A stretch of DNA of 18,511 bases, from NCBI GenBank assembly GCA_023266155.1, contig JAHFRS010000006.1:2754-21264 (forward strand), given 5' to 3'. The stretch comes from an archaeon. GTDB lineage: Archaea > Nanobdellota > Nanobdellia > Woesearchaeales > GW2011-AR9. A program made the position numbers and the translations under genes. Positions 1 to 6,860 of the stretch are shown piece after piece; position 1 is the stretch's first letter, and every line of letters begins with the position of its first letter. The notes under the pieces are model-generated. The model searched no databases. It had not been told where the DNA came from and saw only the letters and a program-made list of their open reading frames with translations.

Positions 1-2
1 GC

Positions 3-1148
3 TCATTTTTTGTGGTCTCGGCTTCTGCGTGGAGAATGATGAATTCTGGACAACAGGCTTTTAATACGATTCATGGACTGCTCCACAGAAAAAGAATGGA
101 CAACAGTCTTACGGGCTTCTTTTCCTAAGCGCGAGCGTAAAGCTGGGTTGGCCAACAGCTGCTCGACTTTTGCTGCCAAAGTGTCAGGGCTGTTACGGGA
201 ACAAAAGATCCCATTGTGGTTGTTCACGACATAGTTCTTCATGAAACCAACCGGAGTCACGATCACCGGCAAGCCCGTGGCCATCGCTTCTAATGTTGCC
301 AGGGAGGTAGTTTCCGTGAGGCTGGGCATGACAAAAATGTCCATCGCCTGAAGGTACTCTTGCACGTTAGAGACGAAACCAGTCACGCGGCAGTTTGGTG
401 TGGATTTAAATTGTTGAATGAGTTCTTTGCGGCCATCGCCAACTATCAGCAGGAATGCATCAGTTTTTAATTTTTGAAAAGCGTTCAGCAGCATCAAAGT
501 GTTTTTTTCATTTGATACTCTTCCGACATAGCCAATGATGGGGCCAGTCGGAAAGTTCATTTTTTTCTTAAAGGCACGGTGGTCTTGAGCTGGGGAAAAT
601 CGGGCCAAATCAACCCCAAGCTGGGCGACTTGAATTGAGGTTGTCACTCCCGCCTGACGCAGTTGCAGTTTTAATTGGGGATAGGGAATTAAAAGCAGGT
701 CAGCTTGATTATACCAATAGACAAAGAATTTTCGAGCAAGGAAAGAAGAGAGCCTATTCAGGGAAAAATATTTTTCAATAAATTCCCACGGTGTGTTATG
801 GATATAAAGAACGGTTTTCTGATGATATTGCCGGGCAGCACGAAGGGCCAGAAAGCCAACGGGACCTAATTCCTGGATGAACACCACATCTGCATCACGA
901 ACCGCCGTTTGAATTTTACCGCGGTTTTTGCCTGATAATTGTATGGAATTGTAGCTAAAAAGGCTGCGGGCTGAAAGATCCAACAGCGTCGTTCGAACAC
1001 CAGGCTGTTGCCTTGTGCTAAAGCGGGGAACGAGCAGATGGAGAGAAAAATCATGCCGAGATTTTTTGATGAATTCTTCCATGAATCGCAGCACCCCATC
1101 AGCTTTAGGATAATAAGTGTCTGCGGCGAGGACGATTGTTGGTTTCAT
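3..1148 (-). CDS. GT4-family glycosyltransferase
   Basis: The 381-residue protein has the GT-B layout of family 4 retaining glycosyltransferases. The N-terminal acceptor half begins with a TYYPKADGV stretch, as in GT4 enzymes that act on lipid-linked or sugar acceptors. The C-terminal nucleotide-sugar half starts near IIGYVGRVSNEKN and holds the E-x7-E signature in PSLTETTSLATLEAMATG. It should move a sugar from an NDP- or GDP-sugar to a lipid or glycan at the inner membrane face. Its ATG overlaps the stop of the upstream deacetylase by 4 nt (ATGA), so the two are probably translationally coupled. That suggests a glycosyltransferase/deacetylase pair for a glycolipid or surface glycan. The acceptor cannot be read from sequence. 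The stop codon lies at the window edge, so the gene is complete. Confidence 0.88.
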   Translation of the reverse strand: MKPTIVLAADTYYPKADGVLRFMEEFIKKSRHDFSLHLLVPRFSTRQQPGVRTTLLDLSARSLFSYNSIQLSGKNRGKIQTAVRDADVVFIQELGPVGFLALRAARQYHQKTVLYIHNTPWEFIEKYFSLNRLSSFLARKFFVYWYNQADLLLIPYPQLKLQLRQAGVTTSIQVAQLGVDLARFSPAQDHRAFKKKMNFPTGPIIGYVGRVSNEKNTLMLLNAFQKLKTDAFLLIVGDGRKELIQQFKSTPNCRVTGFVSNVQEYLQAMDIFVMPSLTETTSLATLEAMATGLPVIVTPVGFMKNYVVNNHNGIFCSRNSPDTLAAKVEQLLANPALRSRLGKEARKTVVHSFSVEQSMNRIKSLLSRIHHSPRRSRDHKK

Positions 1149-1795
1149 TGGATTCGAAAAAAATGTTCACCAAAACGTTTTCGTATTTTAAAGCCATCTT
1201 TAATGGCGCGATAAAGGACTAAAATCATCAATGGATAAATGGCATTGAACCGCTGGCTGGGAAATTTTTTAAACGCCTTCAATTTTGTCCAGAACGTTGA
1301 AGAGACATCAACGTATAAAGCAGGAAATTGTGTTTGCAGGGAAACGGGGTTCCATACGGAATAGATATACACCTGGATTCTGGACTTCATTTTTTCTGTG
1401 AGCTGGATGGTGATTTTATGGACCGCCTGGTGGTCAGGATGGGGATCTTCATTGCTATGAGTAAAAATCTTTTGCGGTCGATACCGTTTCAGAAGCTTGA
1501 TCAGCGCCGCTTCCAGGCCTTGACTCTGATACTCTTTCAAGTAGGAAAATTCTTTTAAATCAAAAAAAAGTACCCGGCAGCCTAATACTTTACTGGCTTC
1601 TTCAGCCTCCTTTTGGCGAATCGCCTTAATCACTTTGCTTTTCATCCAGGGATGAGATTTTTCACCATAGGAGAAGACGACGGCTAAAACCTTCTTGCCG
1701 GCACGTACGTACTGAGCAATCGTGCCGCCAGCACCGATCACAAAGTCGTCAGAATGAGCACTAAACACGATAATCGTTTCTCTTTTTTTTGCCAC
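1145..1795 (-). CDS. PIG-L/LmbE-family N-deacetylase
   Basis: The 216-residue protein is of the PIG-L/LmbE family, Zn-dependent enzymes that remove the N-acetyl group from GlcNAc-type sugars. The N-terminal metal motif reads A-H-S-D-D (H14, D17; the family more often has a P at the third position). The second motif is HPDHQAV near residues 119-125, with H122 as the third zinc ligand; H113 also lies nearby. The start codon is GTG (positions 1795-1793). No ribosome binding site is obvious. The gene runs into the downstream glycosyltransferase with a 4-nt overlap, pointing to joint work on an amino-sugar glycolipid or surface glycan. An exact substrate such as GlcNAc-lipid or a small thiol precursor is not determinable. 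The family call is firm. Confidence 0.85.
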   Translation of the reverse strand: MAKKRETIIVFSAHSDDFVIGAGGTIAQYVRAGKKVLAVVFSYGEKSHPWMKSKVIKAIRQKEAEEASKVLGCRVLFFDLKEFSYLKEYQSQGLEAALIKLLKRYRPQKIFTHSNEDPHPDHQAVHKITIQLTEKMKSRIQVYIYSVWNPVSLQTQFPALYVDVSSTFWTKLKAFKKFPSQRFNAIYPLMILVLYRAIKDGFKIRKRFGEHFFRIQ

Positions 1796-1870
1796 GAGCA
1801 GGAGAATAATATCAGAGTTTAAGTAGTTTTTGCTTGAGATAAAAGTAAAAAAATTAAGATTAAAACGTTT

Positions 1871-2704
1871 TTATGGAGCCACTGTCCCTTGCAGATTAAA
1901 CTCGTTGTTATAGGTGCCCATCAGTTTATCAGCCGAATCATAGAGTTGCAAGGTAACTCGAACATTGCTCAGATCACCGGTAGTAATAGCATTATATGCA
2001 AAGCCTTGGGGAACATTAATAACCAGTGAATAACTCTCGCCGGCTTTGATGCTCTGGGACGATAAAGGCAGAGAGATTTTCTTTGGAATGGCACTATCTC
2101 CTGTATCATAGCCCTCAACTAACATAATAAAGTAAGCGGGCTTGATCGTTCCTGCTTCATTATTTTTAATCGTATAATCTATTTTGACAATTTTTCCCCA
2201 AGTCCCTTTCCAGTCTTTAATGACATCATTTAGAGAAACGGCGACTTTACTGTAAGTGGTGACAATCGTCTCGACAGAATTATCAGTATTTGCCGCGGCA
2301 ACAACTGTTTCGTTGGGACTAGCTGTGGCATTACTAGCTGGTGTTTCTGTTGTCGCCGTGGAAGCAGCAGTAGGAGTAGATTCACCTGAAGCAGGTGTCA
2401 CGGCAACTTCTTTCTTCGTTTCCGTTGTTTTTTCATCTGAGCTAGGGAGCAGCCCAGTAATAAATCCTGTCAGCGTGCTCAAGAAGCTGGATGCTGATTC
2501 TTTTTGAGCTGTTTCCGTTACTGCTGCTGTCGTTGCGGCAACCGTTACAGAATTAGAAGATTCCGGTGCGGTTAATCGTCCTAAATAGAATATGGAGACT
2601 AACAACATGATAAAGACTAGCCCTTTAAGAATTTTACCAGGGCGGATGCGAACTTGGACTTCTTTGTCCCAGATCGATGACTTGATATCTTTAGTGTCTT
2701 TCAT
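1871..2704 (-). CDS. Membrane-anchored Thr/Ser-rich surface protein with C-terminal beta domain
   Basis: The 277-residue protein has a charged cytoplasmic N-terminus, one membrane span at about 27-43, a low-complexity Thr/Ser/Ala/Glu-rich linker at about 49-140, and a C-terminal domain (about 145-275) with alternating hydrophobic strands (KIVKIDYTIKN, YSLVINVPQGF, VRVTLQLYDS). The C-terminal part resembles Ig-like or FxLYD-type beta sandwiches of archaeal cell-surface proteins. The linker is likely glycosylated and extends the domain away from the membrane. A TATA-like box at 2726-2737 lies about 27 nt upstream of the ATG, fitting a leaderless transcript. No specific function is recognised. 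Confidence 0.75.
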   Translation of the reverse strand: MKDTKDIKSSIWDKEVQVRIRPGKILKGLVFIMLLVSIFYLGRLTAPESSNSVTVAATTAAVTETAQKESASSFLSTLTGFITGLLPSSDEKTTETKKEVAVTPASGESTPTAASTATTETPASNATASPNETVVAAANTDNSVETIVTTYSKVAVSLNDVIKDWKGTWGKIVKIDYTIKNNEAGTIKPAYFIMLVEGYDTGDSAIPKKISLPLSSQSIKAGESYSLVINVPQGFAYNAITTGDLSNVRVTLQLYDSADKLMGTYNNEFNLQGTVAP

Positions 2705-2725
2705 CAGAGGGGAAAAAAGGCATGG

Positions 2726-2737
2726 GATATATAAATT
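2726..2737 (-). promoter_or_regulatory. TATA box of the surface-protein gene
   Basis: An A/T-only core (TATATAAATT on the plus strand) is centred about 27 nt upstream of the ATG at 2704. This spacing is shared by several other genes in the window and predicts a leaderless transcript. Confidence 0.6.
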
Positions 2738-2803
2738 TGTCGTTTTTGAGCTGTAAGTGGTAAATTTAGTACTAAAATAAAAAAAAGAAAGCCCCCGGCG
2801 AGA

Positions 2804-2835
2804 CTTTCCAAGAGACCAATGTTCAAGATCCCTTC
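2804..2835 (-). other. tRNA-Thr intron 2 (T loop, 59/60)
   Basis: This 32-nt intron lies inside the T loop. The T stem GCGAG/CTCGC is the outer helix. The central helix is TTCA/GGAA with an A-G mismatch, and the bulges are AAG and AGT. An 8-bp internal stem AAGGGATC/GGTCTCTT (two G-U pairs) closes a 9-nt loop. Excision gives TTCAAAT. Non-canonical introns of this kind are known from some Thermoproteales and a few other archaea. Confidence 0.85.
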
Positions 2836-2857
2836 TTTGAACTCGCGACCCCCTGAT

Positions 2858-2893
2858 CTCTCTGATCGCGTGTGATTAATTCACCACAACTCT
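2858..2893 (-). other. tRNA-Thr intron 1 (37/38)
   Basis: This 36-nt intron lies in the anticodon loop. The BHB fold has the anticodon stem as outer helix, a central 4-bp helix CTTG/AGAG with one G-A mismatch, and 3-nt bulges TAA and AGA. Cutting after the second bulge base leaves the seven-base loop CTTGTAA. A weaker internal helix is formed by GTG/CAC and TGA/TCA. Confidence 0.85.
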
Positions 2894-3002
2894 TACAAGT
2901 CAGGTGCTCTGGCCACTGAGCTACGGAGGCTTATTTGGAAGAGAAAGAAGGCTCTTTATTAAGGTTTTTATGCTTTTGGCGAGCAGCGTCAGAGTGATTA
3001 AT

Positions 3003-3094
3003 ATAATAAAGAACACAAATAACTGAGCAATAGATCTGTTCTTTACTATCACGAACGAGCCAGCTTGCAGAATTATTGATGCGAGTGAGTATAC
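3003..3094. repeat. 92-bp dispersed repeat, copy A (inverted relative to copy B)
   Basis: These 92 bases match the reverse complement of 13139-13230 with six substitutions and no indel. One half is a hairpin with 13-base arms (ATAATAAAGAACA versus TGTTCTTTACTAT, one mismatch here) around a 21-nt loop. The other half ends in TTGATGCGAGTGAGTATAC. The small second stem seen in copy B (GAGCA/TGCTC) is broken here. It begins 1 nt beyond the stop codon of the M48 gene and lies between that gene and tRNA-Thr. Confidence 0.85.
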
Positions 3095-3095
3095 C

Positions 3096-3875
3096 TTACC
3101 CCTGAAATTCATGAATCTTCCGGTTCATCTCATTGACTTTCTTTTTAGCTGAATTTAGAAATACCACTGTCCCTTGCTCGTGCACGGCAAAGGCGTCAGC
3201 TTCAAGCTCTTCCCGCTGGATGCTCCTATCTAAAGTGATAAACGTTGATAACGGTGAAAAAATCTTCAGGGTGTGAATCGAAAAACGCCATAAAGAAGTC
3301 TTGTTTCTGAGATGATCTAATTCATGCAGCAAGACAGCTTCCATTTCTTTATCATTGAGAATTTCACACAAGCCTACAGATACAAAAATAGAAGGGCGGA
3401 TGTTGGTGATGGAATAGGCTTTCGGTGCCACGTCATTGATGGTATATAATCTGGGTAGTGGTAGATTTAATCGGCAGCAAAGATCTTCCAGCTGTTCTTG
3501 CAGTAGTCCCGAAACGACTTCCCGGGAACGGCTGGCCCAAGTATATAGATAGGGCAAGAGCAGAAAGCTGGAAATCACCGCTCCACCAATTCCACCAAAT
3601 GTTCCGTACAATACGACGCTGGGTGAGCAGTCACAGACAGGTATCACACATTTCCAACAGGTAGAGGTAAACAGGGAAAAGAGGAAAGGAAAAAACAGAA
3701 AAAAAATGTGCGTGTATAAATAGGATACTTTAACTTTAATACGATCAGTTCTCTTAAACAGGAAATAGAACAGCAAGGAAAATATCAGAGAAGCAATCAG
3801 CACGAGCACATTCACTGGGCTGGTGACAAAATGCAGGGCGTACGCCTTCCACGTTTCAATCAGGATCAGATTCAT
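3096..3875 (-). CDS. BlaR1/MecR1-like M48 membrane metalloprotease
   Basis: The 259-residue protein has three predicted membrane spans (about 21-41, 52-70, 89-112) followed by a metallopeptidase domain. The zinc motif is HELDH (184-188), and the third ligand comes from EELEAD (E223), as in M48/M56 peptidases. Its ATG overlaps the stop of the BlaI-type repressor by 4 nt, the standard pairing for sensor-protease signalling in which the protease cleaves the repressor. No penicillin-binding sensor domain follows. Instead the loop between spans 2 and 3 holds four cysteines (C73, C76, C81, C83; CxxCx4CxC). If the catalytic domain is cytoplasmic, as needed to reach the repressor, that loop faces outside. 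I infer a metal- or redox-sensing loop. A general CAAX/HtpX-like role is the alternative. Confidence 0.82.
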   Translation of the reverse strand: MNLILIETWKAYALHFVTSPVNVLVLIASLIFSLLFYFLFKRTDRIKVKVSYLYTHIFFLFFPFLFSLFTSTCWKCVIPVCDCSPSVVLYGTFGGIGGAVISSFLLLPYLYTWASRSREVVSGLLQEQLEDLCCRLNLPLPRLYTINDVAPKAYSITNIRPSIFVSVGLCEILNDKEMEAVLLHELDHLRNKTSLWRFSIHTLKIFSPLSTFITLDRSIQREELEADAFAVHEQGTVVFLNSAKKKVNEMNRKIHEFQG

Positions 3876-4240
3876 TTTTTCTTGAGATGATCAAAGCTTT
3901 CATTAAAATAAGCTACGGCTTTCGTGCCAAATTTCTTGATGAACAGGTTTACAGTATTTTCAATCATCGTTCGTTCATACCGTTCTTTGTTTGTTTCCAG
4001 ACGGTACTTAAAACGGATTCCGCCCCGAGCCGTTTCGGTTTCTCGGCTGACCAGGCCTTTCTTATACAGGCGGTCAAGAATCACAGAGACACTGCTAGGA
4101 GCAACTTTCTTTTTTTTGTTAAGCAAGGAATAAATATCTGCGGCACCATACCTATTTTGCTTCACCAACAAATTGATGATCTCATTCTCCAGCGGACTGA
4201 GAGCCTGAAGCAGTTTTTGCGTCATAAAATTGCTTTTCAT
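3872..4240 (-). CDS. BlaI/MecI/CopY-type winged-helix repressor
   Basis: The N-terminal winged helix (LSPLENEIINLLVKQ, then PSSVSVILDRLYKKGLVSRE) is typical of BlaI/MecI/CopY repressors. A helical tail likely dimerises. The ORF is open to an ATG at 4255, but I chose the ATG at 4240. The TATA box (4261-4270) is 26 nt upstream of 4240 and only about 11 nt upstream of 4255, and other genes here show the same 26-nt spacing. That gives 122 residues, a normal length for the family. It is co-transcribed with the M48 protease and diverges from the long Cys/His/Met-rich gene run, so it probably represses both itself and that run. CopY members of the family answer copper and BlaI/MecI members answer beta-lactams. 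The inducer here is unknown. Confidence 0.85.
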   Translation of the reverse strand: MKSNFMTQKLLQALSPLENEIINLLVKQNRYGAADIYSLLNKKKKVAPSSVSVILDRLYKKGLVSRETETARGGIRFKYRLETNKERYERTMIENTVNLFIKKFGTKAVAYFNESFDHLKKK

Positions 4241-4260
4241 CCTTTTTGTAAACATATAAG

Positions 4261-4270
4261 ATTATAAATA
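4261..4270 (-). promoter_or_regulatory. TATA box of the blaI-like/M48 operon
   Basis: The stretch ATTATAAATA (plus strand) sits 26 nt upstream of the ATG at 4240. It decides the start of the repressor and predicts a leaderless mRNA. Confidence 0.6.
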
Positions 4271-4281
4271 CTTTGTGTTTT

Positions 4282-4291
4282 TGTGTACACA
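4282..4291. promoter_or_regulatory. Candidate repressor operator, perfect 10-bp palindrome
   Basis: TGTGTACACA is a perfect palindrome in the divergent promoter region, just upstream of the repressor's TATA box. BlaI/CopY-type regulators bind short dyads containing TACA/TGTA. The link is positional inference only. Confidence 0.35.
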
Positions 4292-4330
4292 GCGAGGGGC
4301 GGTGGTATAACCATACTTGCCAGTAGTCAC

Positions 4331-4352
4331 GTAACATTTAAATATAAGTTAC
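4331..4352. promoter_or_regulatory. Promoter of the His-rich gene with flanking dyad GTAAC-N12-GTTAC
   Basis: The TATA-like core ATTTAAATATAA (4338-4347) is centred about 27 nt upstream of the ATG at 4370. It is bracketed by the 5-bp inverted arms GTAAC (4331-4335) and GTTAC (4348-4352). A repressor bound here would block TBP. The dyad is short and could be chance. Confidence 0.4.
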
Positions 4353-4369
4353 TATTACAAACTTTTGAA

Positions 4370-5335
4370 ATGATTGGGATGGATGAACATAAGCAGAGAA
4401 AAATGAAGGTGAAGAAAGCTGAAGTGAAGCTGACCAAGACACCTTCCTCAGAAAAGATTTCTGCTGTTGAAGCTCAACATCATCAGCATGAGAGTCCTGT
4501 TCATCCTGGGCACAATCATTCCGAGCAAGATCATACTGTTCACAGTCATGCTCACACTGAAGATTCCCATTCTCACGCCGAACATTCCCCTTCCCATGAA
4601 AAACATCAACATCATGACCAACTTCATCAGATTGAAACTCATCGTGATCCGTCTGCCGACCCATTCTTATTCCGCAGTAATTTCTTTCTGGGCATTATCG
4701 CCATTCTGGTGGTCCTGCTGCTCGTCAATCAAGTGCTGCTGCCACAAGCGTATGCTTCTATTTCCGTCGGCGGAGGAAATTTTGGCACGGCTTCGTTAGG
4801 TAGTTTCGAATATGGTTCTAAGATTACATTGAAACCAATGCCTCTGGCAACGGGAGAACAGCCTAAAATTGGGGGATATCAATCAATCGTCAAGTCTCTC
4901 CCCACCATCAGTGAGTTGTCTCAGCAGCCAAGTACCGGAGATGCAGTGCAGGATTTGCTGAATAATATCGTGCCGACGGGAACACCGTGGTATGGCGAGC
5001 AGGCTGGTGTCAGTTTTGATGATCCCATTGCGGCTCAGAAACAGTGGGGTTCATATCGAGCTTTGCCATTAGATGCCACGCAGACGGAACGCTGGAATCG
5101 CATTGTTAATTCTTTTACCTGTGATTATTGTTGCGGCAGCCCTCAACATCCCACTATTATTACCCACTGTGGCTGTGCGCATGCAGCGGCCGCTCAGGGC
5201 ATGGCGAAATGGTTCATTCAAAATTATGCCGATCAATATTCCGATGAAGAAATTTATGGAGAGATGGCTCGTTGGTATGCGTTATGGTACCCCAAAGGCA
5301 CGATTGAACGGATCATTCAGGAATCGCAGGTATAA
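4370..5335 (+). CDS. Membrane protein with His-rich N-terminus and CDYCC/CGC-containing extracytoplasmic domain
   Basis: The start at 4370 (321 residues) is chosen from the TATA spacing; ATG 4379 is possible. Residues 37-91 carry about 19 histidines, many as HxH, and resemble histidine metal-buffer segments. One span follows (about 105-124). The distal part ends in a compact domain with five cysteines: TCDYCCG (C251, C254, C255) and CGCAH (C267, C269, H271), followed by amphipathic helices (GMAKWFIQNY, IYGEMARWYALWYPKG). The cysteine layout recalls PCYCGC-type putative metal-binding proteins but is not the same motif. With the usual N-in topology the His segment is cytoplasmic and the Cys cluster outside. 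It is the first gene of the divergent run, directly opposite the repressor. No known function. Confidence 0.72.
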   Translation: MIGMDEHKQRKMKVKKAEVKLTKTPSSEKISAVEAQHHQHESPVHPGHNHSEQDHTVHSHAHTEDSHSHAEHSPSHEKHQHHDQLHQIETHRDPSADPFLFRSNFFLGIIAILVVLLLVNQVLLPQAYASISVGGGNFGTASLGSFEYGSKITLKPMPLATGEQPKIGGYQSIVKSLPTISELSQQPSTGDAVQDLLNNIVPTGTPWYGEQAGVSFDDPIAAQKQWGSYRALPLDATQTERWNRIVNSFTCDYCCGSPQHPTIITHCGCAHAAAAQGMAKWFIQNYADQYSDEEIYGEMARWYALWYPKGTIERIIQESQV

Positions 5336-5413
5336 TCAGTCCGTAAGTATAATTAAGATGAATTTAGGGAACAATATAATTATCGTTTACAAACTATGAA
5401 TGGAGGTATGACC

Positions 5414-5632
5414 ATGGAACGAAAAGAAATATTGGTGGTGGTATTGATAGGAGTATTGCTGATAACGACTGCGTTACAGACGGCTCAATTAATGGGTTTG
5501 AGCAAATCAAGTGTCGTCGTCTCTGCGAAAACAGGGGCTGCGCCTTCGCCAACCGCCAACTCTCGTGCTGCGTCGGCTCCGGCCGTGCCAGCGAACTTAC
5601 AGAACTTGCCATCGATGGTTGGTGGGTGTTAA
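5414..5632 (+). CDS. Small anchored protein ending in LPSMVGGC
   Basis: The ATG at 5414 is preferred over those at 5396 and 5408 because GGAGGT lies 6 nt ahead of it. The 72-residue protein has one N-terminal membrane span (ILVVVLIGVLLITTALQ), a Ser/Ala/Pro-rich linker, and the C-terminal tail LQNLPSMVGGC. Its only cysteine is the last residue. The gene at 10444 has the same plan and almost the same tail. In N-in topology the terminal Cys is outside the cell. It could be a thiol, a metal ligand or a modification site. I do not recognise a named family. Confidence 0.75.
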   Translation: MERKEILVVVLIGVLLITTALQTAQLMGLSKSSVVVSAKTGAAPSPTANSRAASAPAVPANLQNLPSMVGGC

Positions 5633-5694
5633 ATCATAACTTAAATTATAACTTATGTTGAGGGAATACGGTAGCCTATGGGGGGAATGCTTTC

Positions 5695-6849
5695 ATGAAG
5701 AAAGATTTTATGGTTGACAGGTTAATTCCTGTATTGGTATTGCTGGCAGTGATTTTTTCTATTTTCAGCGTCGTGCTGCTCCAACAGCGTAAAGTACAAT
5801 GGGCAGATGCTCAGGAGATTGTGCAGGAAAAATTGCGCCCCGCAAATTTACAAGTCGTGAAAATCACCTTAGCCAATTGTGATTTTTGTTATGATCTCAG
5901 CCAGGCGGTCGACGCGCTGAAAAAACAGAATGTCAATATTACACTGGAAGAGGATGTCTCAAGTGATTCAGCGGTGGCAAAAGAATTAATCTCTCGTTAT
6001 GGACTGATTAAATTACCAACAATGATTGTCAGCGGTGAACTCAATAAGTCTGAGCAGTTGTCAGGATATTTCAATGCCAACGGGGAACTGCGGAATGAAC
6101 GCTTTATATTTACTGCCCTGAAAGCCCCTTATTATGACCTTGAACAGGATATTATTGTGGGCAAGGTTAACCTTTATCAGCTTAAGGATTCTACCTGCAG
6201 CCAATGCCCAGATTTGTCTAAAGCCGTAGAAACACTACAGAAAAGCGGCGTATTTTTGACCAGTAACAAACAAGTAGAATACAATAGTGAGGAAGGGAAA
6301 AAACTCATTGCTCAATTTGGGGTTGATAACGTTCCGGCTCTGTTGATTTCTGATGACATCGATTATTATGAACCCGTAAAGCAGCAATTGGAGAAAGTGG
6401 AGGCGGCCAAAAAAGATGGTTTTTATGCCGTTCATTCGCTGATTCCACCCTATCGAGATCTGGCTAAAAATAAAGTGGTGGGCCTCGTGGAGCTCATTAC
6501 TTTGACGGACACCTCCTGTCAGGTATGTTATGATGTGAGTGTCAATAAGCAGATTTTACAGAGGTTAGGGCTCTTGATCGCCTCTGAAAAAACTGTTGAT
6601 ATTTCTTCGGCAGAAGGGCAGCAGTTGAAACAGAAATATCAAATCACCAAAGTGCCGATTATTCTAGCTTCTCCGGATGCAGCGGTGTACGACATTTTTA
6701 CGAAGGCGTGGGATAGTGTTGGTTCCGTGGAAGCAGATGGCTGGTATGTGATGAGAAAGCCGGAACTGCTTGGAGTGTATAAAGATTTATTGACCAATGC
6801 ACCGGTGGGTGAGAAAGCTGCTGTAGCTGCTGTCCCCGCAGGGCAATAA
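5695..6849 (+). CDS. Membrane-anchored protein with three tandem thioredoxin-like domains
   Basis: The 384-residue protein has an N-terminal span (about 10-29) and three repeats of about 105-110 residues. Each repeat begins with a beta strand, then a CxxC, and later a Pro before a strand as in the thioredoxin cis-Pro: C62-DF-C65 with P108, C168-SQ-C171 with P214, and C275-QV-C278 with P321. Each also has an acidic-Ser-x-E/S-G helix, and repeats end with DGxYxV...PY..DL. The CxxC inner pairs (DF, SQ, QV) differ from the CGPC of thioredoxin, as in electron-relay or oxidase domains. The signal anchor places all three outside. A thiol-disulfide exchange or metal-thiolate role is likely. A G-rich ribosome binding site precedes the ATG. 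It heads a tight gene cluster to 10381. Confidence 0.8.
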   Translation: MKKDFMVDRLIPVLVLLAVIFSIFSVVLLQQRKVQWADAQEIVQEKLRPANLQVVKITLANCDFCYDLSQAVDALKKQNVNITLEEDVSSDSAVAKELISRYGLIKLPTMIVSGELNKSEQLSGYFNANGELRNERFIFTALKAPYYDLEQDIIVGKVNLYQLKDSTCSQCPDLSKAVETLQKSGVFLTSNKQVEYNSEEGKKLIAQFGVDNVPALLISDDIDYYEPVKQQLEKVEAAKKDGFYAVHSLIPPYRDLAKNKVVGLVELITLTDTSCQVCYDVSVNKQILQRLGLLIASEKTVDISSAEGQQLKQKYQITKVPIILASPDAAVYDIFTKAWDSVGSVEADGWYVMRKPELLGVYKDLLTNAPVGEKAAVAAVPAGQ

Positions 6850-6860
6850 GAGGACAAGGC

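Larger units (their letters stand above)
2790..2930 (-). tRNA. tRNA-Thr (UGU) with two introns
   Basis: Removing two introns gives a complete 73-nt tRNA. The acceptor is GCCTCCG/CGGGGGC (one G-U pair) with discriminator U. The D arm is GCTC/GAGC. The anticodon arm is CCTGA-CTTGTAA-TCAGG with anticodon UGU, the variable loop GGGTC, and the T arm GCGAG-TTCAAAT-CTCGC. G1-C72, C2-G71 and U73 fit archaeal tRNA-Thr. CCA is not encoded. Intron 1 (36 nt, 2858-2893) lies at the canonical 37/38 site. Intron 2 (32 nt, 2804-2835) splits the T loop at 59/60. In the BHB model the exon cuts fall after the second base of each 3-nt bulge, and this register restores the consensus loop TTCAAAT. A T-rich run follows the 3' end on the minus strand. 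A TATA-like stretch lies near 2963-2971. Confidence 0.93.

Noticed and set aside
2921..3112. 63-codon minus-strand frame with a hydrophobic product
   Set aside because: It overlaps the end of the M48 gene in another frame, crosses the 92-bp repeat and runs into the tRNA-Thr acceptor. Its hydrophobicity comes from the repeat's A/T-rich sequence.
3887..4267. 126-codon plus-strand frame antisense to the repressor
   Set aside because: The repressor on the other strand is a clear family member with promoter and overlap to its partner, and the antisense product resembles nothing.
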